From positions 216,001 through 280,000 of the forward strand of contig JAEMWC010000995.1 in assembly GCA_016490735.1 (NCBI GenBank): a DNA stretch of 64,000 nt, read 5' to 3'. Positions 33,545 through 43,842 of this stretch are shown one piece after another (positions within the stretch are counted from its first letter, which is position 1; each line of letters starts with the position of its first letter). The DNA comes from Pachyseris speciosa (taxonomy: Eukaryota > Cnidaria > Anthozoa > Scleractinia > Pachyseridae). The translations under genes and the position numbers were made by a program. The notes under the pieces were generated by a model that worked only from the letters and a program-made list of their open reading frames with translations, did not search any database and was not told the DNA's origin.

Positions 33545-34375
33545 AAACAAACACATCACATCCACACGAGTGTAGAGTTTTGCAAGATCTTGAAGACGTC
33601 ACAAACACATCCACAGAAGGCAAGAAGTGTAGGGTTTTGCAAGATCTTAAGACGACAAACACATACACACGAGTGTAGAGTTTTGCAAGATCTTAAAGAC
33701 GTCACAAACACATCCACAGAAGACATGAAGTGTAGAGTTTTGCAAGATCTTAAGACCCTCTGACGTCACCAACACATCCACACGAGTGTACAGTTTTGCA
33801 AGATCTTAAAGACGTCACAAACACATCAACAGAAGGCAAGAAGTGTAGAGTTTTGCAAGATCTTAAGACGTCACCAACACATCCACACGAGTGTAGAGTT
33901 TTGCAAGATCTTAAAGACGTCACAAACACATCCACAGAAGGCAAGAAGTGTAGAGTTTTCCAAGATCTTAAGACGTCACAAACACATCCACACGAGTGTA
34001 GAGTTTTGCAAGATCTTAAAGACGTCACAAACACATCCACAGAAGGCAAGAAGTGTAGAGTTTTGCAAGATCTTAAGACGTCACAAACACATCCACACGA
34101 ATGTAGAGTTTTGCAAGATCTTAAAGACGTCACAAACACATCCACAGAAGGCAAGAAGTGTAGAGTTTTGCAAGATCTTAAGACGTCACCAACACATCCA
34201 CACGAGTGTAGAGTTTTGCAAGATCTTAAAGACGTCACAAACAGAAGGCAAGAAGTGTAGAGTTTTGCAAGATCTCAAGACGTCACAAACATATTCACAC
34301 GAATGTAGAGTTTTGCAAGATCGTAAGGCGTCACAAACACACCCACACGAGTGTGGAGTTTTGCAAGATCAGCTA
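33545..34375. repeat. 105-bp tandem repeat array, about eight units
   Basis: Each unit is two related halves of 57 and 48 bases sharing GTAGAGTTTTGCAAGATCTT and GACGTCACAAACACATCC. Because 105 is divisible by three, long open frames arise on both strands; these are not genes. A (CAGTT)n tract lies just upstream at about 33510-33535. The unit contains palindromes GACGTC and AAGATCTT. Confidence 0.85.
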
Positions 34376-34379
34376 GCAA

Positions 34380-36636
34380 GATCATAAGGCGTGACATCCA
34401 CAAAGCGGTTTGAGTTATACAAGGTGCAGGAGTTAAGATTTGGTCTATGCTATAGTACGCCCTGCTTTGTTGTTGTTGTTTGTTTGTTTGTTTCGATTGA
34501 AGCCTATAAACAAATTAAACTGCGTTTTCGCATCCGTCATAAAAATTTTCTCTTCCATGTGCGCTTCTCTCATAAAGTTGAAAAGATTCTTCTTCAGGAT
34601 TGTCAAAGTGAAAGCATTTAACTTCCTGGCTTTCATAAGAGAAGCAATTAGTCAAATAATGCTAACAGGAAACAATGATTAATCGTGGCCGTCAGTGTTT
34701 TTATGTTGCCCCTCCTAACGGTGTTTTAATAGGTGTTTTCACAAGTGCGAAAGCTGATATTTCATTTACATAATTTGAGGTGATTCAATACAATCAATAA
34801 GAACAACAAGAATATGACGGAAGACGCAGGAAGCTTGCATGAATATCCTTCTTTTCATCCATGAGTTTATGCGTTTGGTTTACATCCGACGAGGAACCGA
34901 TTTCAAAATATATATCTACATGCAACATTAACTAATATTATCTAAATCATCACTTGAGGACCGAAGAAGGAAGTCCGAAATCAATTGACTGTTTTGATTT
35001 CGGTCAAAGTTCTATTCAAAGAAGCTTCTGAGAAATGCTTCTGTTGAATAGGTCCGTTCCTAAAATTTCTCAAGAAGCACAGAATTAGTACGTGCGTGTA
35101 CTCCTCCAATTTTGGCAGTGACCGCAAGTGACTCCTTATTGGTGGAAATTAATTAAAATGGTAAAGATAGCCGAATTCTATTGTAGTACGCCGACCCGTT
35201 CATTTAACACGAACGAAGAACTGTTTTCAAGGAATTTCCGGAATTTGTGAAGAATTAATTAGATGTTCCTATCGGCTAGAACTGTGTTCCGTTGGGTTAA
35301 ATTATCAGTATATATTTTGCCAAGTTCCGCTTGCCGTCCCAGGAAGGCAGCGACATTTCTCCTGTTTGATCGACAAATGCATACGCACACGAGCTTTCAA
35401 ACGATTAAATCGCCTTTACGGCAGTGGACATCCACATAGCCTCTCTTCTCGTTCACTGTATCCTGATTTGGGAAGGTTGGTTTTCGTGGAGAGGGGAAAC
35501 CGACAACAACACAATTACAATGAACGTGAGAAACGAAATGAAACAATCTCTGAACTCCAAATCTGCTATAATTTAAGAAATAAAAATCTGCTCGAAATGA
35601 ACTCAGAATATTTAATTTGCGAAAACCAGAAATATCTGGCCAGATTATCGAAATGTAATAAAGCAATCTCATCTACCACTGCCGATGTATAAGGTAGGGG
35701 AAAACTGATGTCTGACTGGAATGAGATCGGAGAGAAAGGTCATGAGCAAGACAACGAGTCACAGAAACGAGAGCCTTTTTGTGCTTTTTTTTTATTTTTA
35801 TTTTCTGGTAGTCGGTATAGTCATAATTTCACCATTCGAAATTCCTGAGCCTTTTAATAACATGAGAATTATGGAGTTGGAGAATGATGCACCACTGAAA
35901 ATGCGTTTTACACTGCTGTCAATCAAGTTTCGGAACTCTCGGTCAACTTGTGCGCTGTTTCAAGGGGTTCAACAGGTCATGTTGCTGAGTTTTGATTGGA
36001 GGATTTCGATCCCTTTTGTTTGTTTTACATGTAGCTGTCCGTTATGTTAACGATTGTTGGCAGCATGAAACGAAATGTTCGCATGTTATTGAAAGGCGTA
36101 TTGAATGGTAGTTAAACTTGTTTGGAAGCGCTGCTAAAGTTACTTGGAGAATATAACATTTTTAACCATGAGTATTTCACATTGTAATTCACAGACTTGC
36201 AATTTCGATTTTGGCGTTAGCAATTTTTTAGCACTGACGCAGAAGTGACAAAAGTTCCCCATGACTCACATGTTGGGTTGGTGGCTTGCACTGAATAACC
36301 GCCATGCATGCAAGCATATTTTAGCCATAAAATAATTTATTCTTACCCTGGCTTGTCAGTTAACTGTCTTTTATCAACTCACTGGGTATCAATTAATAGC
36401 TCACCCAGAGGCGCAACAGCGTTGTTGGTCTGAGCTAAATGAAGAAAAAAAAAAAAACAGTATGTAATTTTAGTGAATATGATCAGCGTGTATGATCCAC
36501 TTACAAATTTCCAAAATGCAGTCAGCTGTACAATGATTCGAAACAACTTCCATCCGCCAATTACACTGCTTACATAGCACAAACAAACATTTTGCTGCTC
36601 TATAACTGAAATATCTGAAAATTCGGTTGCTAAGTT
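34380..36636. other. Non-coding interior of the 5.9-kb element
   Basis: A 108-codon frame at 35366-35692 ends in a splice-donor-like AAGGTAGG but has no recognisable domain. Nothing else is supported. A GTTT tetranucleotide run lies near 34478. Confidence 0.35.
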
Positions 36637-36823
36637 TGCGCGCGATTACCCTGGCTCCAGAGGCCCTTTGAAAAAAATAAATATCTCTGAAAAGCCAAAA
36701 TAAAACGCGAGAGATGTTATTTTTTTCCTCTCGGCGCTTCGCGCCTTGTTGCTGCGGCTTCGCCGCGTAAATTCTCTCCTTCAAAGGAAAAAAATAACCT
36801 CTGGCACCCAGGGTAGCGCGCGA
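36637..36823. mobile_element. Fold-back MITE
   Basis: Inverted arms GCGCGCGATTACCCTGGCTC and its diverged complement CCAGGGTAGCGCGCG flank a GC-rich centre with CGGCGCTTCGCGCC and GCGGCTTCGCCGC hairpins. Confidence 0.6.
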
Positions 36824-37217
36824 TCTATCATAAACTGGAATTTTCTGCGAGAGAACCTTAAATGATGAATTACATTTCTAACACTTGTACCATCCCGTTA
36901 GCGAAGAAGCGAAACTTACCGTTTTAGAGCAAAATACAGGTACCGATCCCAAAAATGTGTTCCTGAAAACTGCTTATGATTTTACAAGCTCAAAATGAAG
37001 CTCTATACAGGACACACCGCGTGGTTTATGAAAAACGAGACCCTTGTTTTTCACTACAATTGTCATTGACGTAAAAGGGGCGCGGAAGAGGTTATCCAGA
37101 AACAGATGTCATGCTGAATGAACGCGTTTTTGCGTTTATTGTCTTTCCACGGCACAAATGATCGGCGTTGACCAGGCCGCGTGCCCCGTTATACAAACAA
37201 AACACAGGTAATTTTTG

Positions 37218-37384
37218 TCCCAGTAAATTTCCTTTCAAAGTGTCACAGTCAGCCAGGAAGTGGGCGTGGTGTGTTTTTTCCAGCCAACAATTGTTCCAGT
37301 AAAACAGCCTCCAGCAAGCAAAAATTCATAACTAATTCCCAGCAAGTTATTTTTTATGGATACGATAATTCCCAGCCAGCGTCA
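37218..37384. repeat. Cluster of CCAGC(C/A)AG motifs, right
   Basis: Seven occurrences including CAGCCAGGAAG, TTCCAGCCAACAA, CTCCAGCAAGC, TTCCCAGCAAG and TTCCCAGCCAGCG, same strand sense as the left cluster. Confidence 0.55.
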
Positions 37385-37461
37385 TGCTGCATGCGGAGCG
37401 GCTATTTAGTATATTGGCTCCACTGAGCACTCCTGAATCTAATTATAGTAATGCATGCATT

Positions 37462-38814
37462 CTAATCAGAGTCAGAGTCCAGTACTTTTAGCCTTTTGTA
37501 CCTCTTTGGAGAAGACTTTACCTCAACTTCTTGGATTGCCAACTTCGGGGATTGATTGAGGCTGTTAATAGAAATGCTGAATTGACCTCCATGAATAACA
37601 GCGCCCGTGAAAAACGACATCGCTTGTTGGTGATGATCTGCCGCCGAGCGACCCGCCGAGCTAGCTGAAGGATCAGTGGAGCATTCTCCAACTTGAGATG
37701 AATTAGTTTTCTCTAAGCTATGCACATTCCCGGACATCAGTTCACTTAAAGTACGAGACATTTTTACTTGCTGTTTTTCAGAAACTACAGAATAATTTGT
37801 CACACTTTGAAGATTTTTATGTCCCGACAGTTGAATAATATCTGTCGCTGGGATGTCGTTGTTTTTTAAAGTTTGGATCATTGTTTTGCGACCGCTATGG
37901 TTCTTTACATTGGGCCCCAGCCCGGCTTTTTCTGCCATTTTTTTCATTAACGAATTCAGCTTGTTCACGCCAACGGCTGACTTTTTAAACCATGGTTTAG
38001 AAGAATCTTGTTTTTTACAGTTATTTACTGCTAGATAAAATGGCGCGTTGTTGTCGTTCATTTCCGACGGTCTTTTCTCCGCGTAGAATTTGTAAACAGT
38101 GACGGGATCTCTTTCACTTCCCTGAACCGAAAACATTTTCGGTTTTATTTGCCTGACATCTCTGGGATTTTCTCCGGTTCGAGTCTTAGTTTGTCTCTCA
38201 GTATACTCTAAAAATTCCTCGCCATTTGTAGTTTGGCGTAGTTGCACATCGCCCCAACACATGTCTCTGTGTTCCTTACAACCACGGAGACCGAAATAGA
38301 CTGTGTTGTTGAACCAAACTGTATTCAGTAGAGCCTCAGGAGTTGACTTTCCTAACAATCCTTTGTCATACAGCAGTTTTATGTCGTCTTCTGTGAGGGG
38401 AACTGAAGCGTTTGGTTTATCGCCTTTGCCTTTCTTCTTGAGATCTCTTTGTTTTGATTTTAATGCCGTTCGTGCTTTTTCAAACTCGACGTCTCTCATA
38501 ATGCTGTAGCCGTAATTCTTCTTCTTTAAATACCGTTCAAAACTGGCCATCATAGCACGCAAGGAAGTGGGTTCGTAATCTTCGTTGTTTTCTTTCTTTC
38601 TTACTGTTATGATAAATTCGCTGATGAATGAACTCAGTTCGTGTGGGGGAATTTCTTCTACAGGCCTTGACTCATCTTTTAGCCTCAAAAACTCCTTAAG
38701 CAAAGCAACATTCTGTTCAGTTTTCTTCCTGGTGTTTTCGTTTTCTTGTCCTTCAATAAATTCCTCAACTGAAGTTATATCTGCAAACCTTGAATTGCTC
38801 GAAGAAGACGCCAT
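37462..38814 (-). CDS. Crypton-type tyrosine recombinase (DUF3504-like)
   Basis: An intact 450-codon intronless ORF from ATG 38814 to the stop at 37462. It has the DUF3504/Crypton layout: an N-terminal SAM-like core-binding region (about residues 15-125, with IPPHELSSFISEFI and YEPTSLRAMMASFERYL) and a catalytic domain (about 140-355). Tyrosine-recombinase residues are all present: Arg177 in YFGLRGCKEH, a likely catalytic lysine in ERQTKTR, His306-x-x-Arg309 in NHSGRK, His332 in LSGHKNL and nucleophile Tyr341 in TNYSV. The C-terminus is Ser-rich and acidic. Such proteins move Cryptons through a circular intermediate and have been domesticated in animals (KCTD1, ZMYM and QRICH1 relatives). Unlike nearly all neighbours it is undamaged. 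Confidence 0.85.
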   Translation of the reverse strand: MASSSSNSRFADITSVEEFIEGQENENTRKKTEQNVALLKEFLRLKDESRPVEEIPPHELSSFISEFIITVRKKENNEDYEPTSLRAMMASFERYLKKKNYGYSIMRDVEFEKARTALKSKQRDLKKKGKGDKPNASVPLTEDDIKLLYDKGLLGKSTPEALLNTVWFNNTVYFGLRGCKEHRDMCWGDVQLRQTTNGEEFLEYTERQTKTRTGENPRDVRQIKPKMFSVQGSERDPVTVYKFYAEKRPSEMNDNNAPFYLAVNNCKKQDSSKPWFKKSAVGVNKLNSLMKKMAEKAGLGPNVKNHSGRKTMIQTLKNNDIPATDIIQLSGHKNLQSVTNYSVVSEKQQVKMSRTLSELMSGNVHSLEKTNSSQVGECSTDPSASSAGRSAADHHQQAMSFFTGAVIHGGQFSISINSLNQSPKLAIQEVEVKSSPKRYKRLKVLDSDSD

Positions 38815-38860
38815 GGTTTTCCTTTTGCCTAGTGACGCCGTCAGTGAAAGGCGGGAAAAT

Positions 38861-38948
38861 CGATACGATTTTTGTCACTAGTGAAAACTTTCGTCTGCGG
38901 GTTGTGATTGGTCATACGGTATTTTTCACTAGTGAGAAAAATCGTACA
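38861..38948. repeat. Palindrome at the right end of the Crypton-like insertion
   Basis: Arms TACGATTTTTGTCACTAGTG and its complement with CACTAGTGAGAAAAATCGTA flank a loop of about 40 bases, only some 50 bases upstream of the recombinase start. It may act in recombination or as the promoter region. Confidence 0.6.
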
Positions 38949-39038
38949 ACCAATCAGATTGCGTGTACTCTGCAACGCATCATTTTTATTTGACATATTC
39001 ATTTTGCAGTAAATCTCAGTACATATATAATAAAAAAC

Positions 39039-39245
39039 TTTCAGAAACTCCTTCGTCGAATTTGCCTAGTATTATATCTGATCGTAAGAAACGCTGCAGT
39101 TCATCAACCATATGCCTGGGTAAGTTGCTGGGACATCTGTGACACATTTAGATCTGTTTTAGTGTCGGAACTGGAGCTGATAAGAGGTCATCATGGAGCT
39201 TTGTGTAGGGCGTTATTGTCGATTGCGTGACAGATTTTGAAACAC
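39039..39245. repeat. Long inverted repeat, left arm (segment B)
   Basis: About 205 bases match the reverse complement of 42547-42766 (for example GTTATTGTCGATTGCGTGAC). In the right arm A and B lie within about 50 bases, which defines the Crypton-bearing insertion. Confidence 0.7.
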
Positions 39246-40828
39246 CCCTCGAGTGAAATCCTTGGCACTTTCGAAAACCCGGTTGTTCCCTTAGTAAATC
39301 AAATGGAACGGATTTTTCCACCGGAATTTGTTCAAAACATATAAGGAATACCCTCTGAGGTATTCCTCTTTCTTGTGTTTGTCGGAATGATCCTAAAATC
39401 CTGTAACATCTGCGGCGTTCCACTAGTTCCATGATCCTTGACTTCCGACCTGCGACTTAGTGTTGTTTTTGTTAGTACCTAGCTAGTTTCTGAAAGAGTA
39501 CACCCTCAGTGTAAAAAGAACACTCTATTCCAGTTCTATTTTAATTGAGAAAAATTGTTCCGTTCCTTAAGACAGAAAATTCTCCCCGGTTTTTCCATTC
39601 AAATGAAAAGTGCTTCTTGAGTCTCCGAAAATCCTCACACAGCCTCCCATCGCTTTTCCAATGGTCTATCCCTAAAAATAAAGTAGCTAAAAAAAAAAAC
39701 CAAATACCCAAGGGGTAAATTTACGCAACAATGGCCCTTTGAAAAAGCGTCTCATTTTCATATCAACACAACGTGTACCAGCATTCTTATTATGATGTTG
39801 CTTCCCCAAAATTCTCGCAGAGAAACAACCCTAATAACAATTCGTTTCTTCATTATTTGTTAGTCATGGGGTCTAGAACAGCCCCTCTGGTGCTGTCTAT
39901 TGGCAAATTTGGATTTAGATCTTAAAATCTGGATATTTCGGATTTCACTGCAGTCGAACACAAAATCCGAACACGGATTTCGCGACGGATTTTGATGATT
40001 GAAATCCATGTCGAGGAAAGATTCCTATTAACAAAATCCGCCGCGAAATCCGTTTTCGGATTTTGTGTTTGATTGGAAATTCGGATCCAGATTTCCCAAT
40101 CGACTCGGCACCCCTACTTAGCTGAATTCCAGGTTGCGCAAACAGTGTTTGCGCGTCTTTGCCAAAGACGTGAATCGACCAATCCCCACGGTCAGGGTTT
40201 TGCACTAGAGTGCGGAAATCATGTTTTTACTCTATGGAAGGTAAAACTTGTTCATTTCAAGAGATCGTTGGCGGGCAATGTGGTTTCAGTAGCAAGGATA
40301 ATGTCTGTCAAAGTCATGCATGCCATTGCTCAACTGCAGCCGTACTATAGATAAGCATGAGTACTATAGATAAGTTGAGCTTATTCTCACAAGAGCGCGT
40401 CACTTTTCACGCCCGCAAAACATTGATCAACTCAAGATGTCCTCGTCATCGGGAGACACTTGGTCTTGGCTGTAAACGCAACGTTCGTTAAACCTGCAGG
40501 GATTTACAGGGACCGCGCAGCAAGTTTTTGAGTGTGTTTTTTTTTTTTTTTTTTTGGGGGGGGGGGGGGGGAGGCTAAAGAAGAACGCGTGGACGAAATT
40601 TGGGGGGGGAGGGGGCATAAAGTGACGGAGAATGCTTTTATACCGATAAAACTATTAATTTTTTTCCTCATCTTCAGGGATCTTGCTATCGGGTCTCAAA
40701 ATTCACCATCACTAAATTGAAATATCATAGACTGTTATACTGCTGATATCAACCTGTGATTACTATAAATAATCCAGAAATCCAGCGATTTTGCTTGAGC
40801 TGCCTTGAACTCAACGCTGTATAATTAG
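39246..40828. other. Non-coding region with a fold-back element and homopolymer tract
   Basis: A strong palindrome lies at 39955-40072 (arms CGAACACAAAATCCGAACAC and complement), likely a MITE. Bases 40537-40571 are a T run followed directly by a G run. No gene is recognised. Confidence 0.5.
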
Positions 40829-40970
40829 CAATTATTGGACGAGGCTGATTATGATAGGAAGAATTATGCAGATCGAGGAGGTTGTTATTCGCCAAAGCCG
40901 AAGGCTTGAGGAGGATAACACCCTCCGAGATCTGTATATCTTCATATCATACAAAAGCCGAGTTCAATAA
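40829..40970. mobile_element. Fold-back MITE
   Basis: Diverged inverted arms beginning AATTATTGGACGAGGCTG and ending GCCGAGTTCAATAATT surround the motif CGAAGGCTTGAGGAGGATAA. Confidence 0.55.
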
Positions 40971-41029
40971 TTGTTTAATTATTCATTCGAAATATTTCCA
41001 CGGCTCTTTCTGTTTGTGTTGCGGTCGGT

Positions 41030-41830
41030 AAATTCGTTTGCGATGTCAATGGTGGAAAGCCTGTCAGTTCTTTCTTTGTGTATGTTTAAAACTGTCAGGT
41101 TACTAAATCGTTCATCCTTGAACGTAGCCATGTTTTTAGCCTCCGAGCAGTCGAAAAGGATCTTTCACCGGCTTCACCGGTTGCCGCATTTACGAGAATG
41201 AACTCACATAACGTGATAACTTCTTTTATTACATTCATTTTGAAATCACTGGTGATCCTTGCAATCTGATTGGATCTCAACAGTGCAATTTATTCCCAAA
41301 TCGCACCATTTTTTACTCTAAATCGCATGCTTTCTGTAACCGATCAAAATGAAAGTGAAATAATACTAACCTATCAAATTTCATGGATAAGCAAATATTA
41401 ATATTGAGAAAAAAACTGTAATTTCGAAATGGCTGTAATAAAGTGGTAATTGAACTTCGTGTCATGCAATTTTGGTTTGAAATCATAACACGAATAATCA
41501 CAATCCTTCCGCAGCACTTGTAAAATTTCCATCTGGGCAGTAAACATTGAAATATTAACATCATCGTTGTACAGTTTTTCCATAAACTTTAGCTCTTCGG
41601 ATTTGTCCTGCCAATTGAGGGTCTTAATTAAGAGAGACTCAATCTTCGCATACGTATCAAAGCTTGGCTGGTCAATCAAAACGCTGGTCAATAGCGTTCA
41701 TCATAAAGTCAAAAGCTTTAAACTATATTCGCCTGTAATAGTCTTGTGCGGTCACAGGATATGTTGGCTCTCCAGTGCCAATTTCAATTCTTCTCGACAG
41801 GCGAGTTCTCCTTGGTAACATCGGTCGTGT
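41030..41830 (-). pseudogene. hAT-family (ZMYM1-like) transposase remnant
   Basis: Minus-strand frames give, in order, IEIGTGEPTYPVTAQDYYRR, the segment PSFDTYAKIESLLIKTLNW followed by SEELKFMEKLYNDDVN, and the hAT dimerisation domain AGERSFSTARRLKTWLRSRM. Breaks are an in-frame stop near 41733 and a frameshift near 41100. Only the C-terminal half remains. It lies between the B arms of the long inverted repeat and may be the remnant of that element's own transposase. Confidence 0.7.
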
Positions 41831-42546
41831 CATGGAGGGATAGCTTTTACTTTTCAGTAAAACTACATCATAAAATGATCTGAAGCTCGTATTTCATAAT
41901 TGTAACGACTAATACTTCTTTCTGTCTATTTATCTGCGTGTTTGTCTTTGCCAGTAGCTCTGGTAACTTTCGAATAAACGATTTTTTGCTATTTTTGGCT
42001 CCGTTATTTTTGTTAAAATATTTTTTGTTTAATGTATTTTTATTTTTGCAAAAAATGGGGCGGGGTGGGGGGGTGGGGGGGCTAAAGCTCCTCCAGCCCC
42101 TCCCTCTGTGCGGTGCATGATTTAGCGTCCTCTCTTTACCTGTTTCGCAGGTTTCGGTGGTTTCGTTCCGGTGGTTTTGTTCCGCTGTTCCTGGTTTTAG
42201 CACATGCCGATTTTTAGGGCTAAATCCAAACAGCTGCCACTCGATTGCACCTGAGGGACTGTTTCTCGACCCGGACTAACATAAATAATTCGTTTAACCT
42301 ACCGAAAAATAAAGAAACGAATAGTTGTATTAATGTGTTTTCTTTGAGGAATTTTGCGGACGAAACACCATGATGGAGATGCTAGTACACGTTCTGTTCA
42401 GATATGCAACCGAGACGCTTCACAGCTATTGTTACGTGAATATACCCCTTGATTATTATTTTTTGGATATTTTATCTTTATAGATGGACCATTAAAAAAG
42501 TGATTTGGGGGTGGGGGAATTTTCGGAGACAAGATTTATCCCGTAG

Positions 42547-43500
42547 GGTGTTTCAAAATCTGTCACGCAATCGACAATAACGCCCTGCATCAGTCGGGTC
42601 AGTGAGCTCTTATCAGCTCCAGTTCCAACACACCAACACTAAAACAGACCTAAGTGTGTCACAGACGTCTCAACAACTTACCCAGGCATTTGGTTGATGA
42701 GCTGCAGCGTTTCTTACATTCACATATAATTATAGGCAAATTTGACAAAGGAATTTCTGAAACTTTTACATCAGATCTAGTTTGGACATCAGATCTAGTT
42801 TGGACAACAACTCGGCTCCATAATGAAATATGGAATGAGAACATTAGTTAATATGAAGCGCTCATTTCAATGTAACCGATGCGACTAGTCAATGTAAACA
42901 AACACCCTGAGGTCAATTTGAGGTCACTTAGTGCAAAATTTCTTCAAATTGGTCGACTTATTCTAAAGCGCTCGCTAAAAAACCCAACCAATATTTGAAT
43001 GTACGTTAAAACACTATATCTCGAGACTTCAAAACTAAAATTTGGGGCAATTTGGAGAATTCCCATAACCACAACCTCGATTTCAGTTTTGCCTATAATT
43101 TTTGCATTCGTGAGCTCTTGTCAACTGGCCATTTAGAAAGCGGTTAACAAGCTTGATTTTACACTTCAGAATCGGAAATCTGTCGTAAATAGGATGCTAG
43201 ATGTCCATTTTATAGAAATTAAGTGTTAGATTGCCGATAGGTTGACATGTTTGGTTACGCAAAGCAGTTACTTCGGCCGGTCTATTTTCCCTTGTGAGGC
43301 GGCTAATTTCAGGCGTCAGACGGGCGAAATCAAAAATCTCAACTAATTCCAAATATCGGCCGTATTTCGGAAAATAAACCCCAGGAGGTTTGTAAACTCG
43401 TCAGTACCTCTCTATAGACTTAAAATGAGGGTAGGTTAGGTTTTCTTCTGTGGCCACGAATTTTCCGTTTTGCTCGATTTTCCTGTGCATTCTCTCTTAA
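42547..43500. repeat. Long inverted repeat, right arm (segments B and A, uninterrupted)
   Basis: Reverse complement of the left arm pieces: B at 42547-42766, then an 18-bp unit (CATCAGATCTAGTTTGGA) in two copies at about 42768-42803, then A at 42822-43500. It gives the empty-site reference for the insertion at 31095-39038. Confidence 0.75.
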
Positions 43501-43552
43501 GCCCCCTCCCCTACCCTTATTCTTAATTAATTAAGTAATTGATTGATTGATT

Positions 43553-43837
43553 AGAGCGGTTTTCAATTGAGTGCCGTAAAACCAAAACCAAAGTAATTAC
43601 TCTGGCCAATCACAAACGACACAAACAATGCAATAAACCAATCAAAACTCGAAGTAATTACATGTAGCGGGCAGAAAGCGCGGGAAAAAGTTCGCGCGTG
43701 AGTCATAATTGGTTTTGGTTTTACTTCCGATTGGTTGAGAAAGTGGCGCGAGTACCTTAAGCCAATCACTGAGCGTAGTAATACAAAAACCAAAGCAATT
43801 CGCTAATTACTTTCGACACTCAACTGAAAAGCGCTCT
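43553..43837. mobile_element. MITE with ends GAGCGGTTTTCAATTGAGTG / CAACTGAAAAGCGCTCT
   Basis: A 285-bp element with diverged terminal inverted repeats and several CCAATCA and GGTTTTGGTTTTACTTC motifs inside. A related element starts six bases downstream. Confidence 0.6.
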
Positions 43838-43842
43838 AATGA

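Larger units (their letters stand above)
31548..37435. mobile_element. Unclassified 5.9-kb DNA transposon with 12-bp TIRs and 6-bp target duplication
   Basis: The left end CAGGAGTGCTCA (31548-31559) and right end TGAGCACTCCTG (37424-37435) are perfect inverted repeats, and AATCTA stands directly before the first and directly after the second. Just inside both ends are clusters of CCAGC(C/A)AG-type motifs (31675-31845 and 37218-37384) in the same orientation. The interior holds a 105-bp tandem array and a MITE, but no ORF I can call, so it appears non-autonomous. A 6-bp duplication fits Dada- or Polinton-like transposition but neither is otherwise supported. Confidence 0.6.
31095..39038. mobile_element. 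Composite insertion carrying a Crypton-like recombinase, splitting the left inverted-repeat arm
   Basis: Comparison with the uninterrupted right arm (42547-43500) shows that about 7.9 kb has been added between TAGATCTGAT (31094) and TTTCAGAAACTCC (39039). Removing the independent 31548-37435 element leaves about 2.05 kb with one recombinase ORF, the usual size of a Crypton. TTATTATATATGTACTGAGA occurs near the left end (31253) and inverted at the right end (39033). Both ends also carry palindromes around TACGATTTTT. No target duplication is obvious. Confidence 0.55.

Noticed and set aside
33473..34260. ORFs of 96-162 codons on both strands
   Set aside because: They are the 105-bp tandem array read through; identical unit translations without domains.
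33545..34375. Possible CRISPR array
   Set aside because: The repeats are contiguous without unique spacers and the genome is eukaryotic.
35366..35692. 108-codon ORF in the 5.9-kb element
   Set aside because: No domain, no start context or conservation evidence, and an overlapping minus-strand ORF of similar length.
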